Positions 30,671 through 41,203 of a stretch of DNA of 64,000 nt are shown here, in pieces. Source of the stretch: Thiothrix sp. GTDB taxonomy: Bacteria; Pseudomonadota; Gammaproteobacteria; Thiotrichales; Thiotrichaceae. The translations under genes and the position numbers were made by a program. The notes beneath the pieces are model-generated. The model ran no database searches and was not told the origin of the DNA. It saw nothing but the letters and a program-made list of their open reading frames with translations. The first letter of the stretch is position 1, and each line of letters starts with the position of its first letter. The stretch spans positions 124,001-188,000 of the forward strand of contig NZ_JAQTLS010000008.1 of assembly GCF_028714775.1 (NCBI RefSeq). Reading direction: 5' to 3'.

Positions 30671-31153
30671 TTAATCGTGGTGGATGTAGTTTCTCAGCCT
30701 GAAATGCCGATGCTCCTCTGTCGAGTCATCAACCCCACGGGTATGTACAGTGGCATTGTAAGGAACATCCTTATGTTCAAGGCGGTCACTGTCCAGCCAA
30801 CGGGCAAACATGCGGATTTGGTCGATATTCCATAAAACACCTGCCGGGACATTCCCTGCTGACACTTCCATCAATACCTGTGGGGAAATGATGGGTTGTG
30901 GCAAGGTCTCCATGATTTTTGCGTCGAAGGGCAGTAACTCATACGTCAACAATTCATAAAGTGTTGGCTCATACTTGGTGGGCGGTTCTTTCCCGTAGTA
31001 TTTTTTATAGCCTTTATTGAGGACAGGTAGGATCAGTTTCTGGAAAAAGGGTGCGTACTTTGTTTTAAGGTAGGTTTGTTGAGCCTTGCTCATCATGGGC
31101 AAGATGTGGTCGTCAAAATAGATAGTGTTAGGAAAGTCTGCAATTGCTTTCAT
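30671..31153 (-). CDS. Hypothetical protein sharing the C-terminal W-x-ID-x-(I/V)R-x-FA-x-W motif with its neighbour
   Basis: VLMEVSAGNVPAGVLWNIDQIRMFARWLDSDRL. Confidence 0.55.
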   Translation of the reverse strand: MKAIADFPNTIYFDDHILPMMSKAQQTYLKTKYAPFFQKLILPVLNKGYKKYYGKEPPTKYEPTLYELLTYELLPFDAKIMETLPQPIISPQVLMEVSAGNVPAGVLWNIDQIRMFARWLDSDRLEHKDVPYNATVHTRGVDDSTEEHRHFRLRNYIHHD

Positions 31154-31251
31154 CGTGTTATCCTCTCGCTGTAACTCAAAGAGGATAGTACATGAATGAA
31201 AAATTGGCAGTGCCGTTAGTCAGGAATAACCCTAGTTTTTATCAGAAGCGT

Positions 31252-32910
31252 TCATCGGCGCAGCAATGAATATCCCAACAATCCCATACCGCTTATACCC
31301 ATTCCCCAGCTCAACAGCGAAATTCCCAATGCTGCCGGAAGCAGTGCCGAGCTGGCAGTTAATGTCGCGGTAATCAGTAACGCACCGCCGACAATTGCCA
31401 GCCGGTTGCTGCGTTGGGAATACTGCATTTCCTTACGTAAGGTTTCCAGTTGCTGCGATTCCCACTGCATTTTGAGCTTTTGTTGGGCAGTTTGCTGCAT
31501 GATGTCGTGCAGCAGGTTGGGCATGTACGGCAAGTTTTCCAGAAACTTCGGCAGGTTGACTTTCGCGCCATTGATCAGCGCCCGCACGCCGACTTGCTCA
31601 TCCATCCAGCGTTCGATGAACGGTTTGGCGGTTGACCACAAATCCAAATCGGGGTAAAGCTGGCGTCCTAGCCCTTCGATGTTCAGTAGGGTCTTTTGCA
31701 GCAGCACCAATTGCGGTTGCACTTCCATATTGAAACGCCGCGCAGTTTGGAATAGCCGCAGCAGGAAATGCCCGAAGGAAATGTCCTTGATCGGCAGGTT
31801 TAGGATCGGCTCACACACCGAGCGGATGGCGGATTCAAATTCATCCACGCGGGTAGCAGGCGGAACCCAACCGGATTCGACGTGCAATTCCGCGACCCGT
31901 TTGTAATCGCGGTTGAAAAAAGCGTAAAAGTTTTCCGCCAGATAACGCTTATCGGCGGGGGCAAGCGTACCAACGATGCCGAAATCCACCGCCATGTATT
32001 GCGGTTCATTGGGGTTCTTGGCATTGACGAAAATATTGCCGGGATGCATGTCGGCATGGAAGAAATTGTGGCGGAACACTTGAGTGAAAAACACTTCCAC
32101 ACCCAATTCGCCCAGCCGTTTGAAATTAACGCCGAGTGCCTGTAAGCGAGGGATGTCGCCGACCGGAATGCCGTAAATGCGCTCCATCACCATCACGTTG
32201 GGGTGGGTGTAATCCCAGTAAATTTCCGGCACATACAGGGTGGTTGTCCCCTCGAAATTGCGCCGTATTTGGCTGGCATTGGCGGCTTCACGCACCAGAT
32301 CAAGTTCGTCGAAAATGGTTTTTTCGTATTCGGCGACCACCTCGACCGGGCGCAAGCGGCGGGCATCCTTCCAGTAACGCTGCACCAAACTGGCGATCAG
32401 GTACATCAACTCCACGTCTTTGCGGATGGTTTTTTCGATGCCGGGGCGCAGCACTTTGACCACTACTTCCTTGCCGTTCCACAATTGTGCGGCGTGGACT
32501 TGGGCGATGGAAGCTGAGGCCATCGGTTCGGTTTCAAACTGTTTGAACACTTCCGTGACGGGTTTGCCGTAAGCCTTTTCCACCATATTGCGGGCTTCGA
32601 TGCCACAGAAAGGCGGAACCCGGTCTTGCAGTTTGGTCAATTCATCCGCGATGTCATCCGCCAGTAGGTCGCGGCGAGTGGAAAGCATTTGCCCGAACTT
32701 GATGAAAATCGGCCCCAAATCTTCCAGCGCACGGCGGATGCGCACACCGCGTGGGCGGGTTTCCTGTTTGCCCCAATTCCACGGCGACAGGTGGTAAATG
32801 AAGGCAATTGGGCGCAGGAAGGGGATGGTGAAGACGAGCTCATCCAGACCGTGGCGGATAAAGACACGGTTGATTGTCCACAGGCGTAGCAGGCGGGTGA
32901 AGGGTTTCAT
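31252..32910 (-). CDS. ubiB: ABC1/AarF/UbiB family atypical kinase
   Basis: [47 protein letters not shown]. Confidence 0.92.
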   Translation of the reverse strand: MKPFTRLLRLWTINRVFIRHGLDELVFTIPFLRPIAFIYHLSPWNWGKQETRPRGVRIRRALEDLGPIFIKFGQMLSTRRDLLADDIADELTKLQDRVPPFCGIEARNMVEKAYGKPVTEVFKQFETEPMASASIAQVHAAQLWNGKEVVVKVLRPGIEKTIRKDVELMYLIASLVQRYWKDARRLRPVEVVAEYEKTIFDELDLVREAANASQIRRNFEGTTTLYVPEIYWDYTHPNVMVMERIYGIPVGDIPRLQALGVNFKRLGELGVEVFFTQVFRHNFFHADMHPGNIFVNAKNPNEPQYMAVDFGIVGTLAPADKRYLAENFYAFFNRDYKRVAELHVESGWVPPATRVDEFESAIRSVCEPILNLPIKDISFGHFLLRLFQTARRFNMEVQPQLVLLQKTLLNIEGLGRQLYPDLDLWSTAKPFIERWMDEQVGVRALINGAKVNLPKFLENLPYMPNLLHDIMQQTAQQKLKMQWESQQLETLRKEMQYSQRSNRLAIVGGALLITATLTASSALLPAALGISLLSWGMGISGMGLLGYSLLRR

Positions 32911-32949
32911 GCACTTAAAGCCAAACAGTCAGGGTGAAAGCCGGGCAGT

Positions 32950-33513
32950 TTACCACATCAAATCGTCCGGGATTTTGTAATCCGCGTAAGGATCGTCTTC
33001 TTCCGCCACTTGTTGGGTGCTGCCGGTGTTTTGCACCAGAATGCAAGCGGCATCACGTTGGGCGATTTTCTCGGCAATTTGTTTGGGCACGAGTTCGTAA
33101 CCGTCACCGAATTTGACCAGCGCAATCACGCCGTAAGCAAGTTGGTCTTGCAGCTTGTCGGTAACGTAGATGTTTTTAATCTTGCTGCCGTCAGCGAATT
33201 GGTAGGAAAGGTTGCCGTGCTTGCGGTCGATGCGGTTCATGCTGATCAGTTGCTTGATCTGCGCTTGGATGGCTTTTTGCTCAGCTTGCTCGCGTTGGAT
33301 GCGGTTCAGCTCTTTGGAGCGTTCGGCCTTTTCTTGCAAGGCTTTTTTCGCCAGCAGTTTGGTTTCGTCCACGATGACTTCACCACTTTTTTTGGCCTGT
33401 TTCTGCGCCTTGGCGGTTTTCTGATGGGCTTGCTTGCGCTGTTCCTGTTCGGCTTTTTGTGCCTTGGACTGGTCGATCAGGCCAGCCTTGAGGAGTTGGT
33501 CTTTGAGTGACAT
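32950..33513 (-). CDS. DUF2058 family protein (YaiL-like)
   Basis: MSLKDQLLKAGLIDQSKAQKAEQEQRKQ; Lys/Gln/Ala-rich. Confidence 0.85.
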   Translation of the reverse strand: MSLKDQLLKAGLIDQSKAQKAEQEQRKQAHQKTAKAQKQAKKSGEVIVDETKLLAKKALQEKAERSKELNRIQREQAEQKAIQAQIKQLISMNRIDRKHGNLSYQFADGSKIKNIYVTDKLQDQLAYGVIALVKFGDGYELVPKQIAEKIAQRDAACILVQNTGSTQQVAEEDDPYADYKIPDDLMW

Positions 33514-33524
33514 GAAAGTATCCG

Positions 33525-33968
33525 TCATGTCTCCAAAATGGAAACGTTAGTAAGGAATGGGTTAATGATGGTCATGTTACCGATTTGTTGCCCGTGTTGC
33601 ATGTCTTCGCTCAAGATGTAGGTGCAATCCTGAACCTGCGCAGCCGACAGGATCAGCGAATCCCACCACGAAAAGCCGTAGCGTTCCTGAATCAACCACG
33701 CATTTTCGATGACCGTGCTATCGACTGCAATAGGGTTCCACAGTAACAGGCTGCGAATATCCGCTTGTGCTTCGGGACGGGGCAGTCCCGGTTTGAGCCG
33801 TTGCGTTACGGTGACGTAAAACTCATTCAGGGTTTGGAAGCTAATCCTGCCCGAACGGTTTTGCCATAAAATGCTGAGCCAATCGAGTGCAATAGCTTGT
33901 TTGGCTTCTTCCGATTTATCCCGTGAGTAAACCAGAATATTGGTGTCAACGAATGTCCTAACGCTCAT
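33525..33968 (-). CDS. PIN-domain toxin (VapC family)
   Basis: FVDTNILVYSRD ... GFSWWDSLILSAAQVQDCTYILSEDMQHGQ. Confidence 0.9.
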   Translation of the reverse strand: MSVRTFVDTNILVYSRDKSEEAKQAIALDWLSILWQNRSGRISFQTLNEFYVTVTQRLKPGLPRPEAQADIRSLLLWNPIAVDSTVIENAWLIQERYGFSWWDSLILSAAQVQDCTYILSEDMQHGQQIGNMTIINPFLTNVSILET

Positions 33969-34188
33969 AGAGCGATTCCCGGCCGGGGTAACGTTCGGCT
34001 TTGGGCTTCAATGCCTTGGGTGTACGCGCAAGGAATTGTTGCATGGCTGCTTGGTAGCCATTTTCTTCCCGCATTCTGTTGCGCAATAGGTTGCCCAGCA
34101 ATTGTGAGATACTGGTGTTCTGCTTGGCAGCCCAAACGCGAACCCATTGGGCGACTTCATCTTCGAGTGAAACCGTTACATTTTTCAT
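33958..34188 (-). CDS. VapB-type ribbon-helix-helix-like antitoxin
   Basis: KNVTVSLEDEVAQWVRVWAAKQNTSISQLLGNLLRNRM; overlaps toxin start. Confidence 0.8.
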   Translation of the reverse strand: MKNVTVSLEDEVAQWVRVWAAKQNTSISQLLGNLLRNRMREENGYQAAMQQFLARTPKALKPKAERYPGRESLYER

Positions 34189-34316
34189 AACACAAACTCC
34201 GTGCTACACGAATTTAGTGTTAATTGTAGCGTGATTGGCCTGAGTGGGGTAGCGCTATATTCTGTTTGTGGCATGGTGCGTATACTGATGCTGCTATCTG
34301 TTTGCGAGACTGATTT

Positions 34317-34962
34317 ATGAGCGAACTATTACCATCAGCGCCTTTACTGGCAGCTTTTCCTGGCCGCCAGTTTCCTACTCGCTATCACGCCCGACCCCGG
34401 CGTTTTCTACATCGTTATCCGCAGTCTTACCCAAGGCCGCCGTTGCGGTCTCGCTTCGGTTGCAGGTGTGGCACTGGGTAATCTTGGCAATGCCATCGGT
34501 GCGTCCATCGGATTGGCGGCATTGTTTGCGGTGTCGTCACTGGCTTTTACCCTCATCAAATATGCTGGGGCAGCCTATCTGGCGTATCTCGGCATTCAGG
34601 TCTTGCGTGCGCCCAGTGAACCGCTACCCGGTAGCGTGCCTGAGCCTGCAAAGTGGGGGCGGATTTTCCGCGATGGTTTTATCGTGGCGCTGTTTAACCC
34701 GAAAACCACGGTCTTTTTCGCTGCTTTCCTGCCGCAATTCATGGAGGTTGGGGCAGCCTCCACGCAGGGAATAATGTTGAGCATTTTGTTTGTTGTCATT
34801 GCTGGCGTGACCGATAGCGCCTACGCTCTTGCTGCTGGTACGGTTGCGCCGCTGTTGGGGCAGGGCATAGGAATCCGGCGGTTTGGGCGTTACCTCAGTG
34901 GCAGTGCCTTCATTGGACTAGGAATTTTCACGGCTTTTGCTGGAGCGCGTACCACCCAGTAA
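34317..34962 (+). pseudogene. LysE family amino acid exporter with apparent +1 frameshift near 34341
   Basis: Removing one C at 34341/34342 joins MSELLPSA to LYWQLFLAASFLLAITPDPGVFYIVIRSLTQGRRCGLASVAGVALGNLG. Confidence 0.75.
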
Positions 34963-34994
34963 GATGACCAGAACGGAACCAACGAGGAGCAGAT

Positions 34995-35405
34995 ATGAAC
35001 CCCAGAATCAGCATGATCACCTTGGGCGTGCGCGATATGGTGAAAGCGGTCACTTTTTATCGTGATGGGTTGGGTTTTCCGCAGATGGAATCACCGCCGT
35101 CTGTAGCGTTTTTTACCCTCAATGGCAGTTGGTTGGGGCTGTATGGGCATGACGAACTGGCGGAAGATGCCAGCGTTTCTGCCGCAGGCAGCGGTTTCAA
35201 GGGTTTTGCGCTTGCCCATAATGTTGCTTCGGAAACGGAAGTCGATCAGGTATTGGCGCAAGCGGTTGCCGCAGGCGCGACCCTGACCAAACCCGCGCAG
35301 AAAACCTTTTGGGGCGGCTATTCCGGTTATTTTCAAGACCCGGATGGGCATTTGTGGGAAGTTGCCCATAACCCGTTTTTCTGGGTGGGGCCTGCGGATA
35401 AATAA
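34995..35405 (+). CDS. VOC (glyoxalase/bleomycin resistance) family protein
   Basis: MVKAVTFYRDGLGFP...GYSGYFQDPDGHLWEVAHNP. Confidence 0.88.
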   Translation: MNPRISMITLGVRDMVKAVTFYRDGLGFPQMESPPSVAFFTLNGSWLGLYGHDELAEDASVSAAGSGFKGFALAHNVASETEVDQVLAQAVAAGATLTKPAQKTFWGGYSGYFQDPDGHLWEVAHNPFFWVGPADK

Positions 35406-35435
35406 GTATCATCAGCAATGTAGGAAGACGGTTAT

Positions 35436-36116
35436 ATGCAACAAGAAGACATACGTTACGTGCCGATCTGGTCGGGTTGGGTACGTTTGACCCACTGGCT
35501 GATGGCGTTGGGGGTGCTGTTCCAGATCATGAGTGCGTGGGCGATCCAACTCGGTAGCAGTGATTACGAATTCTGGCGTGATTGGCACATGATCAGCGGG
35601 CAATTGCTATTGCTGGCGGTAGTCGGGCGTGTAATTTTGATGTTCATACTGCCGGGTACGGGTAGTTGGCGGGCATTTCTGCCTGACCGGGTGCAAGGGG
35701 AGGGCGTGTTGCAGATGCTGCGTTTTTACTTCAGTTTTGCGCGTTTTTCATTGCCCAATTGGTTTGCGCACAACCCATTCTGGCGGCAACTTTACCCGCT
35801 GATATTGTTGGTGCTGATTGGCTGTGGCATCAGCGGGCTGGTGTATAACGCGCCGTATACCTTTGCGGGCGTGGTGATGCATCAATGGCACAGCGTGTTG
35901 GCGGAGGTCATTGTCTTTTTCAGCGTGGCGCATGTGCTGGCGGCCTTTTTGCATGATTTGAAAGGCAAAGGTGCGGCGATTTCCGGGATGATCAGCGGTT
36001 TCCGTTATTTCCATGTGCCTGCCGCTGCCAAGAAGCCGGAACAGGCCAGCCCGTTCAAGGGCAGTACGCCGCCTGTTTATGTGTCGGTGGACAGCATCAA
36101 GCGGCGTGAACCATGA
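35436..36116 (+). CDS. Cytochrome b561-like integral membrane protein
   Basis: VRLTHWLMALGVLFQIMS, WHMISGQLLLLAVVGR; TM His pattern. Confidence 0.82.
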   Translation: MQQEDIRYVPIWSGWVRLTHWLMALGVLFQIMSAWAIQLGSSDYEFWRDWHMISGQLLLLAVVGRVILMFILPGTGSWRAFLPDRVQGEGVLQMLRFYFSFARFSLPNWFAHNPFWRQLYPLILLVLIGCGISGLVYNAPYTFAGVVMHQWHSVLAEVIVFFSVAHVLAAFLHDLKGKGAAISGMISGFRYFHVPAAAKKPEQASPFKGSTPPVYVSVDSIKRREP

Positions 36117-37261
36117 CCCCCATCCCGCTTTCCCTCTACATCCACATCCCGTGGTGTATCCGCAAATGCCCGTATTGTGATTTCAATTCCCACGCTGCCC
36201 CCAGCGGCTTGCCGGAAAAGCAGTATGTGCAAGCCTTACTCGCCGACTTTGCCAGCGAATTGCCATCCATTTGGGGGCGCAAACTGGAATCCATCTTCAT
36301 CGGTGGCGGTACGCCCAGCTTGTTTTCGGCGGAAAGTATTGATGAATTGCTGTGTGGAATCCGTGCGCTGTTGCCGTTCCGCCCCAACATTGAAGTGACG
36401 ATGGAAGCCAACCCCGGCACGTTTGAGCAGGAAAAATTCAAGGGTTTCCGTGAGGCCGGGATCAACCGCTTGTCGGTCGGCATCCAGAGTTTCAGTGACA
36501 CGCAATTGCAGGCATTGGGGCGGGTACACAACCGCGATGAGGCATTACGTGCGGCGGAAATTGCCCGCACTGCCGGGTTCGATAATTTCAACCTTGACCT
36601 GATGTTTGGCTTGCCCAACCAGACCTTGGAAGAGGCGATGCAGGACTTGCAACAAGCGATTGCCCTGCAACCCACGCACCTGTCGTGGTATCAATTGACC
36701 CTCGAACCCAACACGCTGTTCTACCAACAACCGCCAATGTTGCCCGATGATGATCTAGTCGCAGAAATTCAGTTTTCTGGGCAACATTTAATCAATGCGT
36801 CGTGTTACACTCAATATGAAGTTTCCGCCTATGCCAGACCGGGTTTCCAATGTCGACATAACCGGAACTACTGGGAATTTGGTGATTACGTAGGCTTAGG
36901 TGCTGGCGCACATGGAAAAATAACGAACCCTTGCGATGCCACTATCACCCGCTATCACAAATACCGGCAACCGGCAGAATACATGCAGCAGGTAAGCCAA
37001 AGCAAAACCCGCAGCGGGGAACAAACCCTTACCCCGGCGGATTTGAGCTTTGAATTCATGTTGAATGCTTTGCGCTTGCGTGACGGTTTCCCACTGCCTT
37101 TGTTCACTGAACGTACCGGTCTGGCATCCCATCACCTCAAGGCGGGGCTGGATCAGGCATTGCGGCGTGGTTTGCTGGTAGTTGAGGGCGGGCATATCCG
37201 CGCAAGTGAAACCGGCTGGCAATTCCTGAATGAGGTTATACAACTCTTTTTGGAGGATTGA
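36113..37261 (+). CDS. hemW: Radical SAM heme chaperone HemW
   Basis: YIHIPWCIRKCPYCDFNSH; FIGGGTPSLFS; GLPNQTLEEAMQDL. Confidence 0.95.
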   Translation: MTPIPLSLYIHIPWCIRKCPYCDFNSHAAPSGLPEKQYVQALLADFASELPSIWGRKLESIFIGGGTPSLFSAESIDELLCGIRALLPFRPNIEVTMEANPGTFEQEKFKGFREAGINRLSVGIQSFSDTQLQALGRVHNRDEALRAAEIARTAGFDNFNLDLMFGLPNQTLEEAMQDLQQAIALQPTHLSWYQLTLEPNTLFYQQPPMLPDDDLVAEIQFSGQHLINASCYTQYEVSAYARPGFQCRHNRNYWEFGDYVGLGAGAHGKITNPCDATITRYHKYRQPAEYMQQVSQSKTRSGEQTLTPADLSFEFMLNALRLRDGFPLPLFTERTGLASHHLKAGLDQALRRGLLVVEGGHIRASETGWQFLNEVIQLFLED

Positions 37262-37263
37262 TC

Positions 37264-37461
37264 ATGTCGCAGGCGTTAACTTACACCAACATTACCTGCC
37301 CTTACTGCTATTCAAATTTCGCGACGGAAATCGACATTACCGCTGGCAGCCAAGACTATTACGAAGACTGTCAGGTGTGTTGTAACCCGATTGAGCTGTT
37401 CATCCACATTGATGCTGACGGGGAAATTACCCGGATTGATGTGAAACCGGGGAATAGTTGA
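37264..37461 (+). CDS. CPXCG motif-containing cysteine-rich protein
   Basis: ITCPYCYSNFATEIDITAGSQDYYEDCQVCCNPIEL. Confidence 0.88.
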   Translation: MSQALTYTNITCPYCYSNFATEIDITAGSQDYYEDCQVCCNPIELFIHIDADGEITRIDVKPGNS

Positions 37462-37596
37462 GCAGTCATTGACCTTATCACCGTAGCGCCATGCAAGTTA
37501 CGGTGTGTTAATGAATGATGACGTGCGGGGTGTGGATGTTGCCCCGTGCGTTAGCCAGCACATACAATGTCGCTAGGTATGTATTAGCGGTATAGT

Positions 37597-39207
37597 ATGA
37601 AAATGAGATTTTCCCCTCCGACACTGATTGTGCTGGTCGCAGTATTTATTGCCGCTACGCACAATCAGGCGCTCTTCAAGTTACTCTCCGAACGTCTCGA
37701 TGCGCTGTCATGGCAAGGTTTCGGCTATGCCGCGTTTGTCGGTATGCTGGTGACAACCTTGCTGAGTTGGTTGTTGCTGGTGGTTGCCCAACATTTTTGG
37801 CTGAAACCCACGTTGATGTTGGTATTGCTGGTGTCAGCGGTACTGAGCTATTTCACCCAGAGTCTTGGTGTCCTGTTTGATGTCGATATGATCCGTAATA
37901 TGGCTGAAACGGTACGCGACAATAATCGGGCAGAGGCACAGGAGTTGATTTCTTGGCCGTTGATTAGCCATGTTTTGCTGTGGGGAGTGATGCCGGGGAT
38001 TGTTGTTGTATTGTTCCCGCTAGCCAGTTCGGGCAGTTGGTGGCGCGGGGGGCTGCGGCGGCTTGCTTATGCAGTGGTGTTGTTTGCGGTAACAGCAGCT
38101 TTACTGCTGGTTAACTACAAATACGCCACGTATTTCTCGCGAGAGAATCGCGATGTGCGCAATTACGTGACCCCGCTGTTTGCTTTCAACTCTGTATATA
38201 AATATATCAATAGCTTAAGGGCGCAGGATAAGATGCAGTTTGTTGAGTTGGGAACTGACGCCAAGCAGCATAAAACGACGCCAGCACGTACTATTGGCAT
38301 TATGGTGGTGGGTGAAACCGCCCGTGCAGACCATTTCTCGCTCAACGGCTACGGTAGGGATACCAATCCTTTGCTTGCTAAGGAAAAAATCACCAGCTTT
38401 AAGCAGGCCAACGCTTGCGGTACATCAACGGCTTTTTCAGTCCCCTGCATGTTTTCCTTTTTGGGACGGGAAAATTACAGCCCAGAAAAAGCGGGGGCAG
38501 AGTCTAATGTGCTGGATGTTTTACAGCGTGCAGGTGTGAAAGTCTTATGGCTCGACAATAATTCCAGTTGCAAAGGCGTGTGTGAGCGGGTTGAAAATAT
38601 CAACCTAAGGGGTACGCCAGATGAGAAGCATGAATTTTACAGTGATGGTGGTTATTACGACGAGGCGATGCTAGATTATTTGGCGGATGCGGTCAAAAGT
38701 TCGCAGGATGTGCTAATCGTCTTGCATACCCTTGGCAGCCACGGGCCTACTTACCACAAACGTTTTCCTGCCGCCTTTGCCCAATTTAAGCCGTATTGCC
38801 AGCAAGATACGCCCCAAGCCTGTGGGGATCAGGAAGTGATCAACGCCTACGATAATACCTTGCTGTATACGGATTATGTGCTGGAACGGTTTATTACTTG
38901 GCTCAAGCAGCAAACCGCGCAGGATGACACTTTCCTGTTGTACGCATCTGATCATGGCGAGTCGTTAGGGGAAAACGGGGTTTACTTGCACGGTTTGCCG
39001 TATTTCATTGCGCCCGCCGCGCAGACGCATATCCCTATGTTGTTGTGGTTGTCGGACGGTTATTTACAACATAGCCCGACAGCGTGGTCAACCGCACAAG
39101 GGAAGGTTGACCAGCCATTATCCCACGACAATTTGTCTCACACGCTGTTAGGGATGTTTGGTGTGCAAACAACGCTTTATCAGTCGCAACTCGATTTATT
39201 GCGCTGA
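37597..39207 (+). CDS. eptA: Phosphoethanolamine-lipid A transferase
   Basis: VVGETARADHFSLNGYGRDTNP, ACGTSTAFSVPCMFS, YASDHGESLGENGVYLHGLPY. Confidence 0.95.
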   Translation: MKMRFSPPTLIVLVAVFIAATHNQALFKLLSERLDALSWQGFGYAAFVGMLVTTLLSWLLLVVAQHFWLKPTLMLVLLVSAVLSYFTQSLGVLFDVDMIRNMAETVRDNNRAEAQELISWPLISHVLLWGVMPGIVVVLFPLASSGSWWRGGLRRLAYAVVLFAVTAALLLVNYKYATYFSRENRDVRNYVTPLFAFNSVYKYINSLRAQDKMQFVELGTDAKQHKTTPARTIGIMVVGETARADHFSLNGYGRDTNPLLAKEKITSFKQANACGTSTAFSVPCMFSFLGRENYSPEKAGAESNVLDVLQRAGVKVLWLDNNSSCKGVCERVENINLRGTPDEKHEFYSDGGYYDEAMLDYLADAVKSSQDVLIVLHTLGSHGPTYHKRFPAAFAQFKPYCQQDTPQACGDQEVINAYDNTLLYTDYVLERFITWLKQQTAQDDTFLLYASDHGESLGENGVYLHGLPYFIAPAAQTHIPMLLWLSDGYLQHSPTAWSTAQGKVDQPLSHDNLSHTLLGMFGVQTTLYQSQLDLLR

Positions 39208-40146
39208 AGTTGGGGGCGTTGCTTGCTGTTTGATTGGAATCAACCAGCCGAATAAGCCGCCCAGCAACGATGAGCCAAGGATGAATAAATGCGCATTGAC
39301 CGCGCCAATGGTGGCGGTATGCACATCCACAATCCGCGACAGTGGGGCAATAATCCCCGCCTCATAGGTGCCGAAACCACCGGGGGCGTGGATGGGCAAT
39401 ACGCTGGTCAGTTCCCCGCCGACCACGCTGGTCAGCAGCAAATTCCAGCTTGCGGCGGGTACAAACTGTTGCAGTAACCACGCAATCGTTACCAGCTTGA
39501 CCAGCCAGTTTGCCCAAGTCATTGCCCAACTGCGCCAGAATTCACCCCAATTGTCCGGTAAGCCGTACATTGCCTGCTGCGCCAGTTCGCTGAATTTGCC
39601 GTCTTTGCCTGCAAACCAGATTTCAATGCGGTTGTGTAACAGGTAAGCAACGAGCGGCACCGTCATCCACAGCAATAGCAGCGGTGTTGCCAGCTTTTTC
39701 AACGGGGTAATCATCAGCAGTGGGAATACTGCAAACGTCAGGATCGCGTGCAAATCCAGCAAGCGGAACCACAGCAATGCCGACACCGAATGCGCGTAAC
39801 TGACCCCGAAATAGCGTTTCATCAGCAGTGGGAAACTCGCTTCCCCGGTGCGGGCAGGCAGCAAATTATTCAGTGCGTTATGGATCAGCATTAGCCGCCA
39901 GGTTGCAAACCATTGCCCCGTCAGGTATTGCGGAAAATAGTCATACATCCGCCACGCCCGCAGCGCATAGCTCAACACCAGCAGTGCCAGCGCGATTAAA
40001 CCTTGCGCCCAACTAAACTGTGCCCACGGTGCAAGAACCGTTTTCCAGCCAATCCAGTGCTCAACTGCGGCAATAAATAGCAATAGGACTAACCATGAAA
40101 CGATCAGTCTCCAGCGTTGGCCTGATGTATTGTTCTGTTCTGTCAT
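39196..40146 (-). CDS. Lysylphosphatidylglycerol synthase TM region (UPF0104) family protein
   Basis: LLPARTGEASFPLLMKRYFG; IHAPGGFGTYEAGIIAPL; 3' overlap with eptA. Confidence 0.8.
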   Translation of the reverse strand: MTEQNNTSGQRWRLIVSWLVLLLFIAAVEHWIGWKTVLAPWAQFSWAQGLIALALLVLSYALRAWRMYDYFPQYLTGQWFATWRLMLIHNALNNLLPARTGEASFPLLMKRYFGVSYAHSVSALLWFRLLDLHAILTFAVFPLLMITPLKKLATPLLLLWMTVPLVAYLLHNRIEIWFAGKDGKFSELAQQAMYGLPDNWGEFWRSWAMTWANWLVKLVTIAWLLQQFVPAASWNLLLTSVVGGELTSVLPIHAPGGFGTYEAGIIAPLSRIVDVHTATIGAVNAHLFILGSSLLGGLFGWLIPIKQQATPPTSAQ

Positions 40147-40204
40147 CCTTCACCTGCTTTACCGTATAATCCGTGCCAATTGTAGCCTAAGTGGGTCGTT
40201 ACAC

Positions 40205-41203
40205 ATGACAAATTCTGTTGATACCGTCAGCATCATCGTGCCTTTTTACAACGAGGAAGGTAATGTTCTGCCGCTGGTGGAGCGCGTGAATGCGGCGTTG
40301 GCAGACTTTGCGCTGTCGTGGGAATTGGTGTTGGTTGATGATGGAAGTTCCGACCAAACCTTGAAGCGCCTCAACGAGGCAGCAAAAACGTTTGGTGCAT
40401 ACGTGCATGTGGTCGAGTTGCAGCGCAATTTCGGGCAAACTGCCGCTATGCAGGCGGGCATTGACCAAGCGCGTGGTTCGTTACTGGTCACGCTGGACGG
40501 GGATTTGCAAAATGACCCCGCCGATATTCCCGCCATGATTAAAGATTTGCAAGAGCGTGACCTTGACCTGTTGGTAGGTTGGCGTAAAAATCGCAAAGAT
40601 ACCTTGGTCATGCGCAAAATCCCTTCACGTATTGCCAATAAGTTGATCCGCAAAGTTACCGGCGTACACCTGCACGATTACGGTTGTAGCCTCAAGGTCT
40701 ACCGCGCCTCGGTGATGAAACGGGTGCGTTTGTATGGCGAAATGCACCGCTTTATTCCCGCATGGGTCGCCACTGCCGTGCCGCCATCACGCATTGGGGA
40801 ATGCGTGGTGAACCACAATGAACGCTTAAGCGGTGAATCCAAATACGGCATTTCGCGCACCTTTCGGGTGATTATCGACTTGTTGTTCATGTGGTTCTTC
40901 ATGCGTTTCCGGGCGCGTCCGGGGCATTTGTTTGGCACGATGGGCTTGGCGTTTGGTTTGGCAGGTTCACTCATCTTGTCATGGTTGGGTGTCGATAAAT
41001 TCTTGCTGGGTAATGACATTGGTGGTCGCCCTTTGTTGTTGGTTGGAGTAATGCTGGTGATAACCTCCATCCAGTTTCTGACCACCGGCATTATCGCAGA
41101 GATGCTGTCGCGGATTTATTTTGAATCGTCCAGCCGTAACGCTTACGTCATCCGTCCACCCCGCCATGAAGTGGATTCGCGGGCTTGGCATAAGGACGTT
41201 TAA
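40205..41203 (+). CDS. Family 2 glycosyltransferase (ArnC/DPM-like polyprenyl-phosphate transferase)
   Basis: VSIIVPFYNEEGNVLPLVERV; LVTLDGDLQNDPADIP; C-terminal two TM. Confidence 0.93.
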   Translation: MTNSVDTVSIIVPFYNEEGNVLPLVERVNAALADFALSWELVLVDDGSSDQTLKRLNEAAKTFGAYVHVVELQRNFGQTAAMQAGIDQARGSLLVTLDGDLQNDPADIPAMIKDLQERDLDLLVGWRKNRKDTLVMRKIPSRIANKLIRKVTGVHLHDYGCSLKVYRASVMKRVRLYGEMHRFIPAWVATAVPPSRIGECVVNHNERLSGESKYGISRTFRVIIDLLFMWFFMRFRARPGHLFGTMGLAFGLAGSLILSWLGVDKFLLGNDIGGRPLLLVGVMLVITSIQFLTTGIIAEMLSRIYFESSSRNAYVIRPPRHEVDSRAWHKDV

